A DNA stretch of 64,000 bases from Bacteroidia bacterium (GCA_026003255.1 BPGX01000002.1:186001-250000); one strand, 5' to 3'. Positions 53,860-62,651 are shown, numbered from the stretch's first letter. The notes: a model not told the origin generated them from the letters alone. Made by a program: numbers and translations.

Positions 53860-54272
53860 TTGCGTAAGTATTTTATCAAGTTCACCGTCAATACTTTGTT
53901 TAGCCAACCATTAGTCAATATTCGGCTTACGATTATCTTATTGAAAAATCCTTCAAAGCCACTATGTACAAATTGTAATTGAGTTTTGTTACCCAATTCC
54001 TTTAATTCAAAACTCACAGTGGTATTTTTCAATGTACCACCACTCCAACTAAACGATAGTTTGCTTTGATGTTCAACTTCCAAAACTTCACAGTCAACAA
54101 TACCGTTAAAACCAGGATAAGGCTTTGTTTTAAATTGAAACTTGTGTCCAATTATTGGTTTTAAATCACACGGCATTAACCATTCGCTCAACGCTTCACT
54201 GTTTGTTAGTGCTTCCCAAACGTCTTTTATCTGGTGGTCGTAAACTTTAGTAAATTCAATTCTTTTTGCCAT
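53856..54272 (-). CDS. SRPBCC (AHSA1-like) domain protein
   Basis: 138 residues from the Met at 54272, 2 bp after the decayed DUF4287 gene. IEFTKVYDHQIKDVWEALTNSEALSEWLMP is the AHSA1/START-like N-terminus; FSWSGGTLKNTTVSFELKELGNKTQLQFVHSGF is the central block. It is a small helix-grip ligand-binding protein, usually cotranscribed with an ArsR regulator. The final 15 residues overlap that regulator. Confidence 0.83.
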   Translation of the reverse strand: MAKRIEFTKVYDHQIKDVWEALTNSEALSEWLMPCDLKPIIGHKFQFKTKPYPGFNGIVDCEVLEVEHQSKLSFSWSGGTLKNTTVSFELKELGNKTQLQFVHSGFEGFFNKIIVSRILTNGWLNKVLTVNLIKYLRK

Positions 54273-54273
54273 T

Positions 54274-54832
54274 TTAATTGTTACTATAAGCGATTTTAAT
54301 AATTTCAATCAGTTGTGCGTCAAAGTCGGCAATAGATTCCAAAGTTGTTTGGTAATTTATGCGTTCGAATGCCACTGTCTTGGCTTTTTTTGAACAGGTC
54401 TGTTTTAAAATCGGAAGGAAAGTTTAATCCTATTGTAATTTTTTTGTCCTTTGAGGCTTTTACTATACAAAACTGATTAGTTCGATAAAACGGAATATAC
54501 GTTTTGCAAGGCTGAACCCTTACATCTTTACCAATTTTTAAAAGTGTTGCTTCAATTTTTTTAAATGCCTTCAATAGTTCGGCAGAGTTAAAAAGATTTG
54601 GAATGAAACTATCTGTTTCTGCATAAATATTTGTTTCAGAAAAGTATTCGTAAATTTTTTGAGCCTGAAAGTGTCCAAGGTTATGTTCAGACTTTAAAAA
54701 GTCAATTACCTGCTTTTTGTCAGCCAGTTTAGACTTTTTTACTAATGTAAGCTATTGCTCCAAGGTCTTACCTGTTTTATCTTCGAGGTTACGCAATATT
54801 CTTCACCCATTTGTTTATGTCCTAATGCCATA
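54274..54832 (-). pseudogene. DUF4287/DUF5655 domain protein, decayed
   Basis: The original protein of about 185 residues can be followed through three lesions. MALGHKQMGEEY starts it at 54832. After a frame change comes KTGKTLEQ, a TAG where Trp is expected, then LVKKSKLADKKQVIDFLKSEHNLGHFQAQKI and AFKKIEATLLKIGKDVRVQP...TYIPFYRTNQFCIV. Near 54384 an A7 tract on the minus strand (A6 would keep frame) shifts the end, which should read FERINYQTTLESIADFDAQLIEIIKIAY. The track ORF 54320-54574 is only a fragment. Confidence 0.8.
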
Positions 54833-54837
54833 AAGTT

Positions 54838-55386
54838 TTATTTAGAAGTTTGAAATTGTTTGCGTAAAGAATATGAAATGGCAGTGCCTGCTAAAAACCA
54901 ACCCACCAGCATATTCAGCCATCTAGCCAAAACGTATTCTGTTGAGAAACCCCACCAATTCCACATTGGAATAAAAAAGGCAAATCCCACCAATACTCCA
55001 ACTAAGAGTATAAACTTAACTCGTTGAGAATGTTTTGTAAAATTGGTCAGTAATAGAAGATATGTCATGATAAACCAAACTACCACTTGTGTCAATACTT
55101 CAACAAGCATAAACTTGGCTGGATTGTAAAAAGAAGCGTCATTTTTTGCAATAAAGTAAACGATGTCTTTGGCTTTTCCGTCAACAGTTTTGGTGTCGTT
55201 ACCGTTTGGCCAAATGTACATTCCACTCTCGGGTAAGTTTTCATTTAGTGTCTTGTTCACTTGCTCCGCATTAGTTGCTGTTTTGTATGGCAAGCGAAGC
55301 AAAGGGTTAAACCATTCTGTTGCTCCCCAAAAGAACATGACCAAAGTTCCGATGGCTGTTCCGATTAATAGATTTTTTGTCTTCAT
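54838..55386 (-). CDS. Unknown integral membrane protein
   Basis: 182 residues with an N-terminal helix (LLIGTAIGTLVMFFWGATEWF), an extracytoplasmic stretch of about 70 residues (including SGMYIWPNGND), and three further helices (VLTQVVVWFIMTYLLLL, FILLVGVLVGFAFFIPMWNWW, WLNMLVGWFLAGTAISYSL). First gene of the four-gene cassette operon. No named family; possibly the target of the downstream ArsR regulator. Confidence 0.65.
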   Translation of the reverse strand: MKTKNLLIGTAIGTLVMFFWGATEWFNPLLRLPYKTATNAEQVNKTLNENLPESGMYIWPNGNDTKTVDGKAKDIVYFIAKNDASFYNPAKFMLVEVLTQVVVWFIMTYLLLLTNFTKHSQRVKFILLVGVLVGFAFFIPMWNWWGFSTEYVLARWLNMLVGWFLAGTAISYSLRKQFQTSK

Positions 55387-55404
55387 TTATATAAATTTTA
55401 TTAT

Positions 55405-55448
55405 GTAACTAAAAAGTTACGCAAATGTATAGGAAACTTTTTGGTTAC
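55405..55448 (-). promoter_or_regulatory. Promoter with paired GWAAC-N6-GTTAC operators
   Basis: Two 16-bp palindromes, GTAACTAAAAAGTTAC (55405-55420) and GAAACTTTTTGGTTAC (55433-55448), are 28 bp apart and flank a TACATTTG -7 element on the minus strand. They probably bind the ArsR regulator encoded at the end of this cassette operon (inference). Confidence 0.6.
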
Positions 55449-55532
55449 GCAAATTTATTTTTGTCTTTTCTGTCAAACGGTTGAAAAGGAGTCTTTAGAT
55501 GTCGAGTTCGGTTAGGTGGTTTGGGTCTGTTA

Positions 55533-55678
55533 GAGTTGCCGATAATGGTTTCGGGCTTTGCGTTCGGGCGGATTTCGGATCTCAAAACTGTCAGCCCAGC
55601 ACAAAAGTTGATGCGAAGTAGAATGTTCAATTAACCATTTTACCCGCCATTGAGCCAAACGCCTGTTGGCTGCTGCCC
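55533..55678 (-). repeat. attC-like recombination site S3
   Basis: Left part GCCGATAATGGTTTCGGGCTTTGCG, right part CCGCCATTGAGCCAAACGCCTGTTGGC. The 30-bp block TTTCGGGCTTTGCGTTCGGGCGGATTTCG is shared with S4. Its right end GTTGGCTGCTGCCC is complementary in 12 of 14 positions to the left end of S4 (GGGTTGCAGCCAAC). Confidence 0.65.
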
Positions 55679-55681
55679 TTT

Positions 55682-56476
55682 TTATTTCTCAAGTTTTTGT
55701 AGCTCTGCTAAAGTTGCTTCTCCAACTCCGTGAGCAGATGCTGGATTTTGACCTGTTACCACTCTTTGGTCTTCTGTAACATGTTTTTGCCAAAGTCCTG
55801 ATTTCTCAAAAATAGCACCACGTTCAATTAGTTTACTTTCAAGTAGAAAAGGAACCACATTTTCAAGTTTAACGGCTTTTTCTTCTTCATTAGTAAACGC
55901 ATTTATTTTTTTACCGTCAACTAAATATTTTCCGTTGCTAAGTTTGATATTCACGAGCCCAGCGGGTCCGTGACAAACTGCACTCACTACACCATTGGCT
56001 TCATAAATTTTGCGGGCAATCTCGGCAATCTCCTGATTATCGGGAAAGTCCCACATGGCTCCGTGCCCCCCCGCATATAGAATTGCTACATATTTAGAAG
56101 CGTCAACTTCACTTGGCTTCAATGTATTTTCCACTTTGTTGCGATACTCGGAATTTTCCCAAAATTTTTTGTTGATAGGGTCTTCCAGATTAAATCCATC
56201 CACAGGAGCTTTTCCGCCTTTTGGGCTTACAAAATCAATTTCGTAACCGGCAGAATGCAAAACATCCCAAGGGTGAGCCACTTCTGCAAGATAATAACCT
56301 GTGGGCTGTCCAGTACTGCCCTTTTTGTCGTGGCTTGTTACCACAAAAAGAATACGCTTTTCCATTTTTGTAACTAGTTTTTTTGTTTGTGCTGCTGCTT
56401 GGTTAAAAACAGAAGTAATGGTGCAGACAGCAATAACCATTAAACCTGCTTTTATTTTGAACATTGTCTTTCTCAT
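55682..56476 (-). CDS. Exported DJ-1/PfpI (type 1 glutamine amidotransferase-like) protein
   Basis: 264 residues from the Met at 56476, which opens the signal peptide MRKTMFKIKAGLMVIAVC...AAAQ. The class I GATase-like domain has ILFVVTSHDKKG, YYLAEVAHPWDVLHSAGYEIDFVSP, YAGGHGAMWDFPDN and GVVSAVCHGPAGLVN with the nucleophilic Cys in the elbow. DJ-1/PfpI proteins include glyoxalase III/chaperone-type enzymes; a periplasmic form is less common. It follows the Crp-like gene within the same cassette. Confidence 0.83.
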   Translation of the reverse strand: MRKTMFKIKAGLMVIAVCTITSVFNQAAAQTKKLVTKMEKRILFVVTSHDKKGSTGQPTGYYLAEVAHPWDVLHSAGYEIDFVSPKGGKAPVDGFNLEDPINKKFWENSEYRNKVENTLKPSEVDASKYVAILYAGGHGAMWDFPDNQEIAEIARKIYEANGVVSAVCHGPAGLVNIKLSNGKYLVDGKKINAFTNEEEKAVKLENVVPFLLESKLIERGAIFEKSGLWQKHVTEDQRVVTGQNPASAHGVGEATLAELQKLEK

Positions 56477-56571
56477 ACGCTTTGAATTTTTTATTTGACA
56501 ATGCAAAGTTCTGCAACAGAAAGCTTTAGGCAAAGGAAGTAAATCACAAGTTTTGTGTGATGTATGTCACA

Positions 56572-57138
56572 CTATTTGGAAAGGCGACTAAGGGTTTCTC
56601 TTGATACTCCAAGATACGAAGCAATCAATGATTTGGGAACACGTTGAAATAAGGTTGGATAAGATGCAAAAAGTTGTTCGTAACGTTCTTTTGCAGAACT
56701 ACTCAAAAGAGATAAAATTCTTTTTTGTAGAGCAACATATCCTGCATTAGATTTTCGTCTGAAAAAGTGTTCTATTTTATGCAAATTGGAACAAATTTTA
56801 TCTCTATTGTGCAAACTCAGGCATAAAACTTCTACTTCTTCAATACAATCTATAGTTAGAGACGCTTTTGTCTGATTGAAATAAGCTTGATAGTCTGTAA
56901 TCCACCAGTCTTCCCAAGCAAATTGTAAAATATGCTCTTTCCCATCATCAGAGTTTGTGAAAGTGGCTTTTAAAAGTCCTGACAGAACAAAATAATCATT
57001 TATGACCGGGTCTCCCTGCTGTACAAGATATTGATGCTTCTTAAATCTCCTTTTGGTAAAGTGCGAAAGAATATACTCAAATTCACTATCAGTCAGTGGG
57101 GTAATTGCTTCAATATGTTTTCTTAAAAGTTCACTCAT
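56572..57138 (-). CDS. Crp/Fnr-family transcriptional regulator
   Basis: 188 residues from the Met at 57138 (MSELLRKHIEAI); the track extension lies in attC-like site S4. The cyclic-nucleotide-binding-like barrel reads FKKHQYLVQQGDPVINDYFVLSGLLKATFTN...ILQFAWEDWW. The C-terminal helix-turn-helix is RVPKSLIASYLGVSRETLSRLSK. It lacks Fnr-type N-terminal cysteines. This is the common Bacteroidota Crp-like group. It shares a cassette with the DJ-1 gene and may regulate it. Confidence 0.85.
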   Translation of the reverse strand: MSELLRKHIEAITPLTDSEFEYILSHFTKRRFKKHQYLVQQGDPVINDYFVLSGLLKATFTNSDDGKEHILQFAWEDWWITDYQAYFNQTKASLTIDCIEEVEVLCLSLHNRDKICSNLHKIEHFFRRKSNAGYVALQKRILSLLSSSAKERYEQLFASYPTLFQRVPKSLIASYLGVSRETLSRLSK

Positions 57139-57160
57139 TTCGATATCAGACTGGCTTATA

Positions 57161-57306
57161 GGGTTGCAGCCAACGTTTTCGGGCTTTGCGTTCGGGCGGA
57201 TTTCGAAGCACTTCACTGTCAACCAAGCACAAACTTGGATAGAAGTACAAAGCTTGATTTAACCACGTCAGCCCCCATTGCGGCAAACGGCTGTTATAGC
57301 CAGTGG
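57161..57306 (-). repeat. attC-like recombination site S4 (mosaic)
   Basis: The left 40 bp (ACGTTTTCGGGCTTTGCGTTCGGGCGGATTTCG) match S3; the following 60 bp (CGAAGCACTTCACTGTCAACCAAGC...TTGATTTAACCAC) match S1. Its right end GTTATAGCCAGTGG pairs in 13 of 14 positions with the left end of S5 (CCATTGGCTATAAC). Confidence 0.72.
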
Positions 57307-57312
57307 TTCTTT

Positions 57313-57822
57313 TTATTTGTCGTCCGAACAAGCGTGCCAACAACGGTTTTCACAGTCGTGCCAGCAATCAGTGTGTTCGTCTCTTGCCATTTCTTCACCA
57401 AATGTTTCACGGTATTTTTCTTTTGTTGCCAAGAAAGCATTTTTTAAGTCAATCGCATCTTGTTCACCACGCATACCGAAGTATGGAAAGTGATGTAAGT
57501 AATGTCCGAATACCGTTTCGCAATCTTTGTGATAGGCTCTTGTGTCAAGTATGTGGTAATGCCAAAACTTGTCCATAATCTTGTTAGGCACAATACCTTT
57601 ACCATACTTTTTACATAAGTGCAAGTAGCGTTTGTATTCTACTTCAGCACTTTCGCATTGTTCGTGTGTCCAGTTTTCTCCTTCTTCTGGTTCACGAAGT
57701 TTCATCTTAACCATTTCAAGGTCAAGATTGGCGATTACAGGGTCAATGCCCTTTTGATTGATTAGGTAAGAAACTCTTTCTACACTAATCGGGTCTGGAT
57801 AAACTAAAACTTTCTGTTCCAT
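57313..57822 (-). CDS. GRDP-like protein with Cys/His-rich tail
   Basis: 169 residues. The core MDKFWHYHILDTRAYHKDCETVFGHYLHHFPYFG matches the glycine-rich domain-containing protein-like (GRDP-like) family signature of His/Asp residues. The last 25 residues contain DCWHDCENRCWHAC, a tail of four Cys and two His in two CWHxC-like units that is not part of the family core. It follows the TauD-like dioxygenase gene by 18 bp in the same cassette. The tail may bind metal or be a modification substrate (inference). Confidence 0.7.
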   Translation of the reverse strand: MEQKVLVYPDPISVERVSYLINQKGIDPVIANLDLEMVKMKLREPEEGENWTHEQCESAEVEYKRYLHLCKKYGKGIVPNKIMDKFWHYHILDTRAYHKDCETVFGHYLHHFPYFGMRGEQDAIDLKNAFLATKEKYRETFGEEMARDEHTDCWHDCENRCWHACSDDK

Positions 57823-57840
57823 TGCTTTGATGTTTTTGGT

Positions 57841-58479
57841 TTATGAATTGTTTGCTGTTAGCCAAAATCTTTTTAGGAAGCGGTCTTTACTTCCTTCAAT
57901 TGGTGTCCTGCCGTGAAAAATTCGGTGATTGTCCACAACAAGAATGTCGCGCTCTTTTAATTTTATTTTAATCGGCTGCGTCAATCTGATTAAACGTTGA
58001 AATTCAAGCATTGCTGGATTCTGTTTGTCTTCATTTTTTACAAGCCAAAATGAATAATAAAACTTTCTGTTTCCGTTTTCGTCTGTCGCCACAAAAGGAT
58101 AGCTCTCTTTGTCGTCCGGGAATATTTTATGTTCAAAGAGTTCAATTGTCTTGAGTTGTTGTTTATAGTCGTCTGAGAGTTGCTGATAAATTTTTTCTGC
58201 GTCAATCAAAATACTGTCACCACCCAAGTCGGTCTGTTTGTAGCAATACCAAATTATGTATTTGGCTTTGTGGTGGTCGGTGTGGAAGTCAAGTCCACGA
58301 GCAGAAGTTACCATTCCTTTGCTTTCAGGTTTCACAACAACATCAGTAATGAAAATAACCTGTCCTAACGAATTTATTAACTCGTTTAATTGTACTTCGG
58401 TCTGGTCAGTCAGGTGAAGAAAACCGTTGTCTAAAAGTTCTTTTGTCACGCTGTTAATATGTTGTGTTTCTGTCGTCAT
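57841..58479 (-). CDS. TauD/TfdA-like Fe(II)/2-oxoglutarate dioxygenase
   Basis: 212 residues from the Met at 58479; the track extension lies in S5. LDFHTDHHKAKYIIWYC holds the HxD iron ligands, and VVDNHRIFHGRTPIEGSKDRFLKRFWL holds the distal His and the Arg that binds 2-oxoglutarate. The protein is shorter than classical TauD (about 280), lacking part of the N-terminus. Substrate unknown; the neighbouring GRDP-like gene is the only contextual clue. Confidence 0.83.
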   Translation of the reverse strand: MTTETQHINSVTKELLDNGFLHLTDQTEVQLNELINSLGQVIFITDVVVKPESKGMVTSARGLDFHTDHHKAKYIIWYCYKQTDLGGDSILIDAEKIYQQLSDDYKQQLKTIELFEHKIFPDDKESYPFVATDENGNRKFYYSFWLVKNEDKQNPAMLEFQRLIRLTQPIKIKLKERDILVVDNHRIFHGRTPIEGSKDRFLKRFWLTANNS

Positions 58480-58480
58480 A

Positions 58481-58625
58481 CCATTGGCTATAACGTTTTG
58501 CAAATTGCCGCAGGTGGGGATTTGGGAGCGCTTACTTGTTCCACAGTACAAAAGTAAATAGAAAACACGAACTTTAATTTACTTCTATCTCGCCACTTGC
58601 GGCAATTTGTTGTTAGTGCCAGTAC
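58481..58625 (-). repeat. attC-like recombination site S5
   Basis: Arms TATAACGTTTTGCAAATTGCCGCAGGTGG and CCACTTGCGGCAATTTGTTGTTAGTGCC form a stem of about 17 bp with one bulge and an unpaired spacer next to the outer box. Its right end GTTAGTGCCAGTAC pairs in 13 of 14 positions with the left end of S6 (GTATTGGCACTAAC), which defines the lanthipeptide cassette. Confidence 0.78.
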
Positions 58626-58626
58626 A

Positions 58627-59772
58627 TCATTTCATTTTATTTATTTCATATATAAATTTAATTTTATTATAATTAAAATAGGCAGATGATTGTTTTAAAA
58701 ACTCCTCAACATTTTCAGTTTTTTTTAAGTCCATTTTGTCTAAAAAATGTTTTCCATACTTTGAAAGTAAAATATCAATCATGATAGCAGATAAAACATA
58801 GGCATCTGTGCTATTAGGATAATTGAAGATGTCATTAAAAATTTTTTCTGTAATAAACGGATATTTCGTTTTGAATTCCATTAAAAGTTGATCAAAATTA
58901 TTTTTACCACTTCCACCGAAATAAGTTGCAAATGCTTCGCTCAAAAAATGTCCCCATTTAAAGTGAGCGTCTAATATCAAATGAGTTAATTCGTGTGGGT
59001 AATAAAATAAACCATTTCCGGAAAAGAGAATTTTGGCTTCTGGAAATGCACGTCCGGTAGTGTATCCGGCATAAAAGAAGTTAAAGCCCAACAAATACCC
59101 TAATGATTGGGGAGATTGACAAACTACATAAGTAATGGTATCAGGGTTTAATCCCCAAAAACTACTTATGTGGCTAATAAATTCATAAGATTTTTTAGCA
59201 TCTACAAGGTTTAAGTGTAATGATGGTTCATAAATATAATGTATAGTATTGAATGATTCTTTTTTCCAAAAAGAAGTTCTTTTATTAAAAAGATTCGTGA
59301 GATATAAAGTATCGTTTTGATTATAAATAGCTACCTCCGTAATAGCAAATGGATTTGAATTTTGGTATATCAGAGAGTCGGAGGGTGATTTATTAAAATT
59401 CCAAAAAGCAGTAACGATGTAACAAAGTGTGTCTTCAAAATAAACAGATAGAATATATGGCTTGAAATAATTTAGTAAATATTTTGGGGGATACTGAAAC
59501 AGGGATTGATAAAATAATGCATACTCTAAATCCCCCCATTTATCAATATCTTGTGGGTTCCACATTTTTTTTCTTTCAGAAGGTTCTTCTGTGTAAAGAA
59601 ATTTTATCCAGTGATGGATGTATGGAATGATATTAGAATTATTAGTTGTATCACACAAAGCATGAAGATAATATGAAGGTGTGTGTTTGCTGTTTAAATT
59701 AATTTGTGAAGTTCCTAAATTTGGAATCATCATCAGAATGGCTATTATTATGCGTGAAATATTTTTAATCAT
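58627..59772 (-). CDS. Exported gluzincin-like protein coupled to LanM
   Basis: 381 residues with a signal peptide (MIKNISRIIIAILMMIPNLGTSQ). Near residue 260 is YPHELTHLILDAHFKWGHFLSEAFATYFGG, an HExxH with a downstream Glu (EAFA) as in gluzincin metallopeptidases. No other domain is recognised. Its start overlaps the LanM stop as ATGA, so it is translated with the synthetase. A role in leader removal or in handling the exported lanthipeptide is plausible but unproven. Confidence 0.72.
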   Translation of the reverse strand: MIKNISRIIIAILMMIPNLGTSQINLNSKHTPSYYLHALCDTTNNSNIIPYIHHWIKFLYTEEPSERKKMWNPQDIDKWGDLEYALFYQSLFQYPPKYLLNYFKPYILSVYFEDTLCYIVTAFWNFNKSPSDSLIYQNSNPFAITEVAIYNQNDTLYLTNLFNKRTSFWKKESFNTIHYIYEPSLHLNLVDAKKSYEFISHISSFWGLNPDTITYVVCQSPQSLGYLLGFNFFYAGYTTGRAFPEAKILFSGNGLFYYPHELTHLILDAHFKWGHFLSEAFATYFGGSGKNNFDQLLMEFKTKYPFITEKIFNDIFNYPNSTDAYVLSAIMIDILLSKYGKHFLDKMDLKKTENVEEFLKQSSAYFNYNKIKFIYEINKMK

Positions 59773-62651
59773 AAAAATTTTTTTGGGGATTCTAATGTTA
59801 AAACAAAAGGAATATTTTTATCAACAAATGTTTTTAATATAGCATAAGCAATGCCTGATGTACCAAGAAATAAACCATTTAAACTATATTTGCCATTGGT
59901 AAATCCTGTTTTCCATTGATAATTTATCCCATATTTATTTGCTTCAGCTATTAGTTGATTATTTGTTTCACTGGCTATTTTATTGAAAATGCCTTTTAGA
60001 TTAAAATTTATTTCATTTAATATCAAAGCGTTTCCAAATAAACCATGACAGAGGCAATGAGAGGCATTTGGATTAGTATTGTTTATCAAATCAGAAGATA
60101 TGATTATGTTGTGAAGACAAAAATCAATGTCAGTTTTCTTTAAAAAAGTATAGAAATTTGCAAAAGAGAGTAAAATGCCGGAGGAGCCATGGCACCAAGA
60201 AGGTGAGGCAAAAGTTTTCTTTTTATATCTTAAATCTAACCAAGATTTATTTGTAGCATCATAGTTATTCTGAATTTTATTTATTACTTTTCGTATAAAA
60301 TCTATATCATTTTTATCATAGCCAAATGTTTCATGAAACTTACTTAATGCAAATAAAAAGCCTGCGTTTCCATGTGCAAATCCAATAAGTCCTTTAAATT
60401 TATATGAATTCCAATATATTTCATCTTGCTCTTTTATAGAGGTATCTATAAGATATTTTTTTACTAAATGAATACATTCTTCTAAATAAGTTGCATTGGT
60501 ATTTACATAATAATTCAATAAAAAAACTAATAAACCAGCAGCACCATTTACAACATCAAGATGGACATCCTCATTAATGTTTTTTTTGATAAAAGGTATT
60601 ACTTTATATTGAAAGATTTCATCAATGTCAATAATATGAACATTTAGTAATTCTTGATAATGCCATAAAAAATACAAAGATGAGAATGGATAGTTATAAG
60701 GAGAAAATAAATAATAAGATTTCTCAGGATTAAAATTATTAAATGATTTTAGAGATATATTTAATAAGTACTCAGAGATTTGTTTATACTGCTCATTTCT
60801 TGTAGAATTATATAAATATAAATAAAATAAACCGATACCATCAAAACCATCATAAATTCCAGGTTTTTTTATAGCAACTTCCCATTGTCCAGATCTGCCA
60901 ATGGAAAAATCTATCCATTGAAAGCCATTACTCATTTCTAATGAGTCATCAATAATTTTGTCGCCAATTAATTGAGCGCAGTTAACTATATTTTCATTGG
61001 TATAATAATATTTTGGTAAATTTTTATTGGTATTAACTTCAATTGGTGTATCAATATCTATTTTATCTATGCAAGCAATGGATTTTTCAATTAGAGATAC
61101 CTGAAAATTTAGTATGTTAGAATCAAAGCCATTAATTCTTCTTATTGTTGAGTGAATGCCCGATTCTTTAAATAAAAAAATTTTATCTTGCTTGTATTTT
61201 ACAAATAAGTCCTCTGGATTATATTGAAACAAGGGAATATCCATATTGTACAAACACTCTTTTTCTATTTGTATTAATTGCATGGGAAAGCAATCGGGGT
61301 CATATGTTTGTTCTAAATATTTAAAAAACTGCCACCGTTCGTTACTTGAAATTAATAAATCCGGATGAAGACTTTCATTTAATAATATGGAATAAATATT
61401 CGTATGTCTTAGTAATAGTCGTGATGTGCAACTAGATTGTTTTGAAATGTAAATTATTTGTTCAAGTAGCCATTCTTTATTTTGTAAAATAAAAGCAGCA
61501 GCGTCTCTAAATCCTTTAATAAGTAATGAGCAATATTCTTGTGGAGAATGTAAAATTGTTTCAGAAGGTAAATGGTTCGGTCTTAATTCTTTTTTAACTT
61601 GATAAATATATAATTGTCCATTATTATTAATCGCAAGTTTTGTATTATATTCAAAAAAATTTTTAGATCCTATTGTCGCGAAATTTATACCAGGATCATT
61701 AGCATTATTAGGTGTTAAAAAGGGTAATATTCCGGTTCCAATTACAGATTCTTTAAAAATATCTTCTATTTCTGGCAATATATCATTCACAGAATTTTTA
61801 AGTGTTGGCTTAAATATACATTCAAGATCTAAAAAAATCGGTATTCCATTATATGCAATAACATTATCTTTGATTATATCCGATATACCAAGAATATAAA
61901 AAAATGCCAAATATTTACCCAGTGTAATATAAAAGTCATCAACTTTCTCTGTGCTATTAACAGGGTAATATTCAACAAACTCTTCAAAATAATGATTGCC
62001 CTTTCCTAATCGTTTAATTGAAAGGTAAGGGATTGAATATCCTTTCTTATGAAGATTTCTTATAAACGAGTCAAATACGTCTATACTTGTGAAATCTTTT
62101 GTTTTATACATTAAACTTTTTCCATAGCTAAAAATAATTTTAGCATGAGCATTTCCATTATGATGAAAATCGCCAAGAGGCCAATCTATTTCAATAGGAA
62201 AACCATTAATTTTAAAGAAATGACAAATATTTTCTTTGCTTTTTTCTAAATTCAAAAAAAACACTTTAAAATAGTTGATACTCTGTCCTATTCTAGTATT
62301 TACAACTCTTTCGCATTCTTTATATGAATTAAAAGTTGTAAATAATAATTCTTTTTCTGAAAGGCTAAAAAAAACTCTATTGTATTTTTCATACTGAATA
62401 TTTGATGAATAAAGTAATGGAATTTTTAGAATATTAAAAATATATTTACTTATTTTTTGAGTGATAGAATTAAGTAATTCAGGAGATTTTTCAATTTCGC
62501 TGATTTGTTTTTTTAGTTCCCAATTAATAACTTGGGCAATGGATGGGAAAAATTCATCAGTAATTTCAACAAACTTGAATTCTTCACGATTTAATAAAAG
62601 TAAGAATGATTTTGAGCTTGCCCGCGATAGTATTTCCTTGATATAATTCAT
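59769..62651 (-). CDS. lanM: Class II lanthipeptide synthetase LanM
   Basis: 960 residues. The N-terminal half is the DUF4135 dehydratase domain (INGFPIEIDWPLGDFHHNGN, IIFSYGKSLMYKTKDF, GIPIFLDLECIFKPT, LRHTNIYSILL). The C-terminal 400 residues are a LanC-like cyclase (GRSGQWEVAIKKPGIYDGFDGIGLFYLYLY, FAHGNAGFLFAL) with zinc ligands in PSWCHGSSGILLSF and HCLCHGLFGN. LanM phosphorylates and dehydrates Ser/Thr and then cyclises with Cys thiols. The size matches the family (900-1100). Precursor gene upstream, peptidase-like gene coupled downstream. Native AT content differs little from its neighbours. Confidence 0.93.
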   Translation of the reverse strand: MNYIKEILSRASSKSFLLLLNREEFKFVEITDEFFPSIAQVINWELKKQISEIEKSPELLNSITQKISKYIFNILKIPLLYSSNIQYEKYNRVFFSLSEKELLFTTFNSYKECERVVNTRIGQSINYFKVFFLNLEKSKENICHFFKINGFPIEIDWPLGDFHHNGNAHAKIIFSYGKSLMYKTKDFTSIDVFDSFIRNLHKKGYSIPYLSIKRLGKGNHYFEEFVEYYPVNSTEKVDDFYITLGKYLAFFYILGISDIIKDNVIAYNGIPIFLDLECIFKPTLKNSVNDILPEIEDIFKESVIGTGILPFLTPNNANDPGINFATIGSKNFFEYNTKLAINNNGQLYIYQVKKELRPNHLPSETILHSPQEYCSLLIKGFRDAAAFILQNKEWLLEQIIYISKQSSCTSRLLLRHTNIYSILLNESLHPDLLISSNERWQFFKYLEQTYDPDCFPMQLIQIEKECLYNMDIPLFQYNPEDLFVKYKQDKIFLFKESGIHSTIRRINGFDSNILNFQVSLIEKSIACIDKIDIDTPIEVNTNKNLPKYYYTNENIVNCAQLIGDKIIDDSLEMSNGFQWIDFSIGRSGQWEVAIKKPGIYDGFDGIGLFYLYLYNSTRNEQYKQISEYLLNISLKSFNNFNPEKSYYLFSPYNYPFSSLYFLWHYQELLNVHIIDIDEIFQYKVIPFIKKNINEDVHLDVVNGAAGLLVFLLNYYVNTNATYLEECIHLVKKYLIDTSIKEQDEIYWNSYKFKGLIGFAHGNAGFLFALSKFHETFGYDKNDIDFIRKVINKIQNNYDATNKSWLDLRYKKKTFASPSWCHGSSGILLSFANFYTFLKKTDIDFCLHNIIISSDLINNTNPNASHCLCHGLFGNALILNEINFNLKGIFNKIASETNNQLIAEANKYGINYQWKTGFTNGKYSLNGLFLGTSGIAYAILKTFVDKNIPFVLTLESPKKFL

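Noticed and set aside
53859-53907. Longer start of the ArsR-like gene in the cassette array
   Set aside because: The extra residues read the end of the AHSA1 gene in another frame; the ATGA overlap at 53856-53859 is the normal coupling.
55445-55630. Small ORFs in the attC-like sites (55445-55630, 52454-52738, 57146-57343, 57235-57578, 62830-63036)
   Set aside because: They cover palindromic recombination sites or antisense strands of real genes and change with each site variant.
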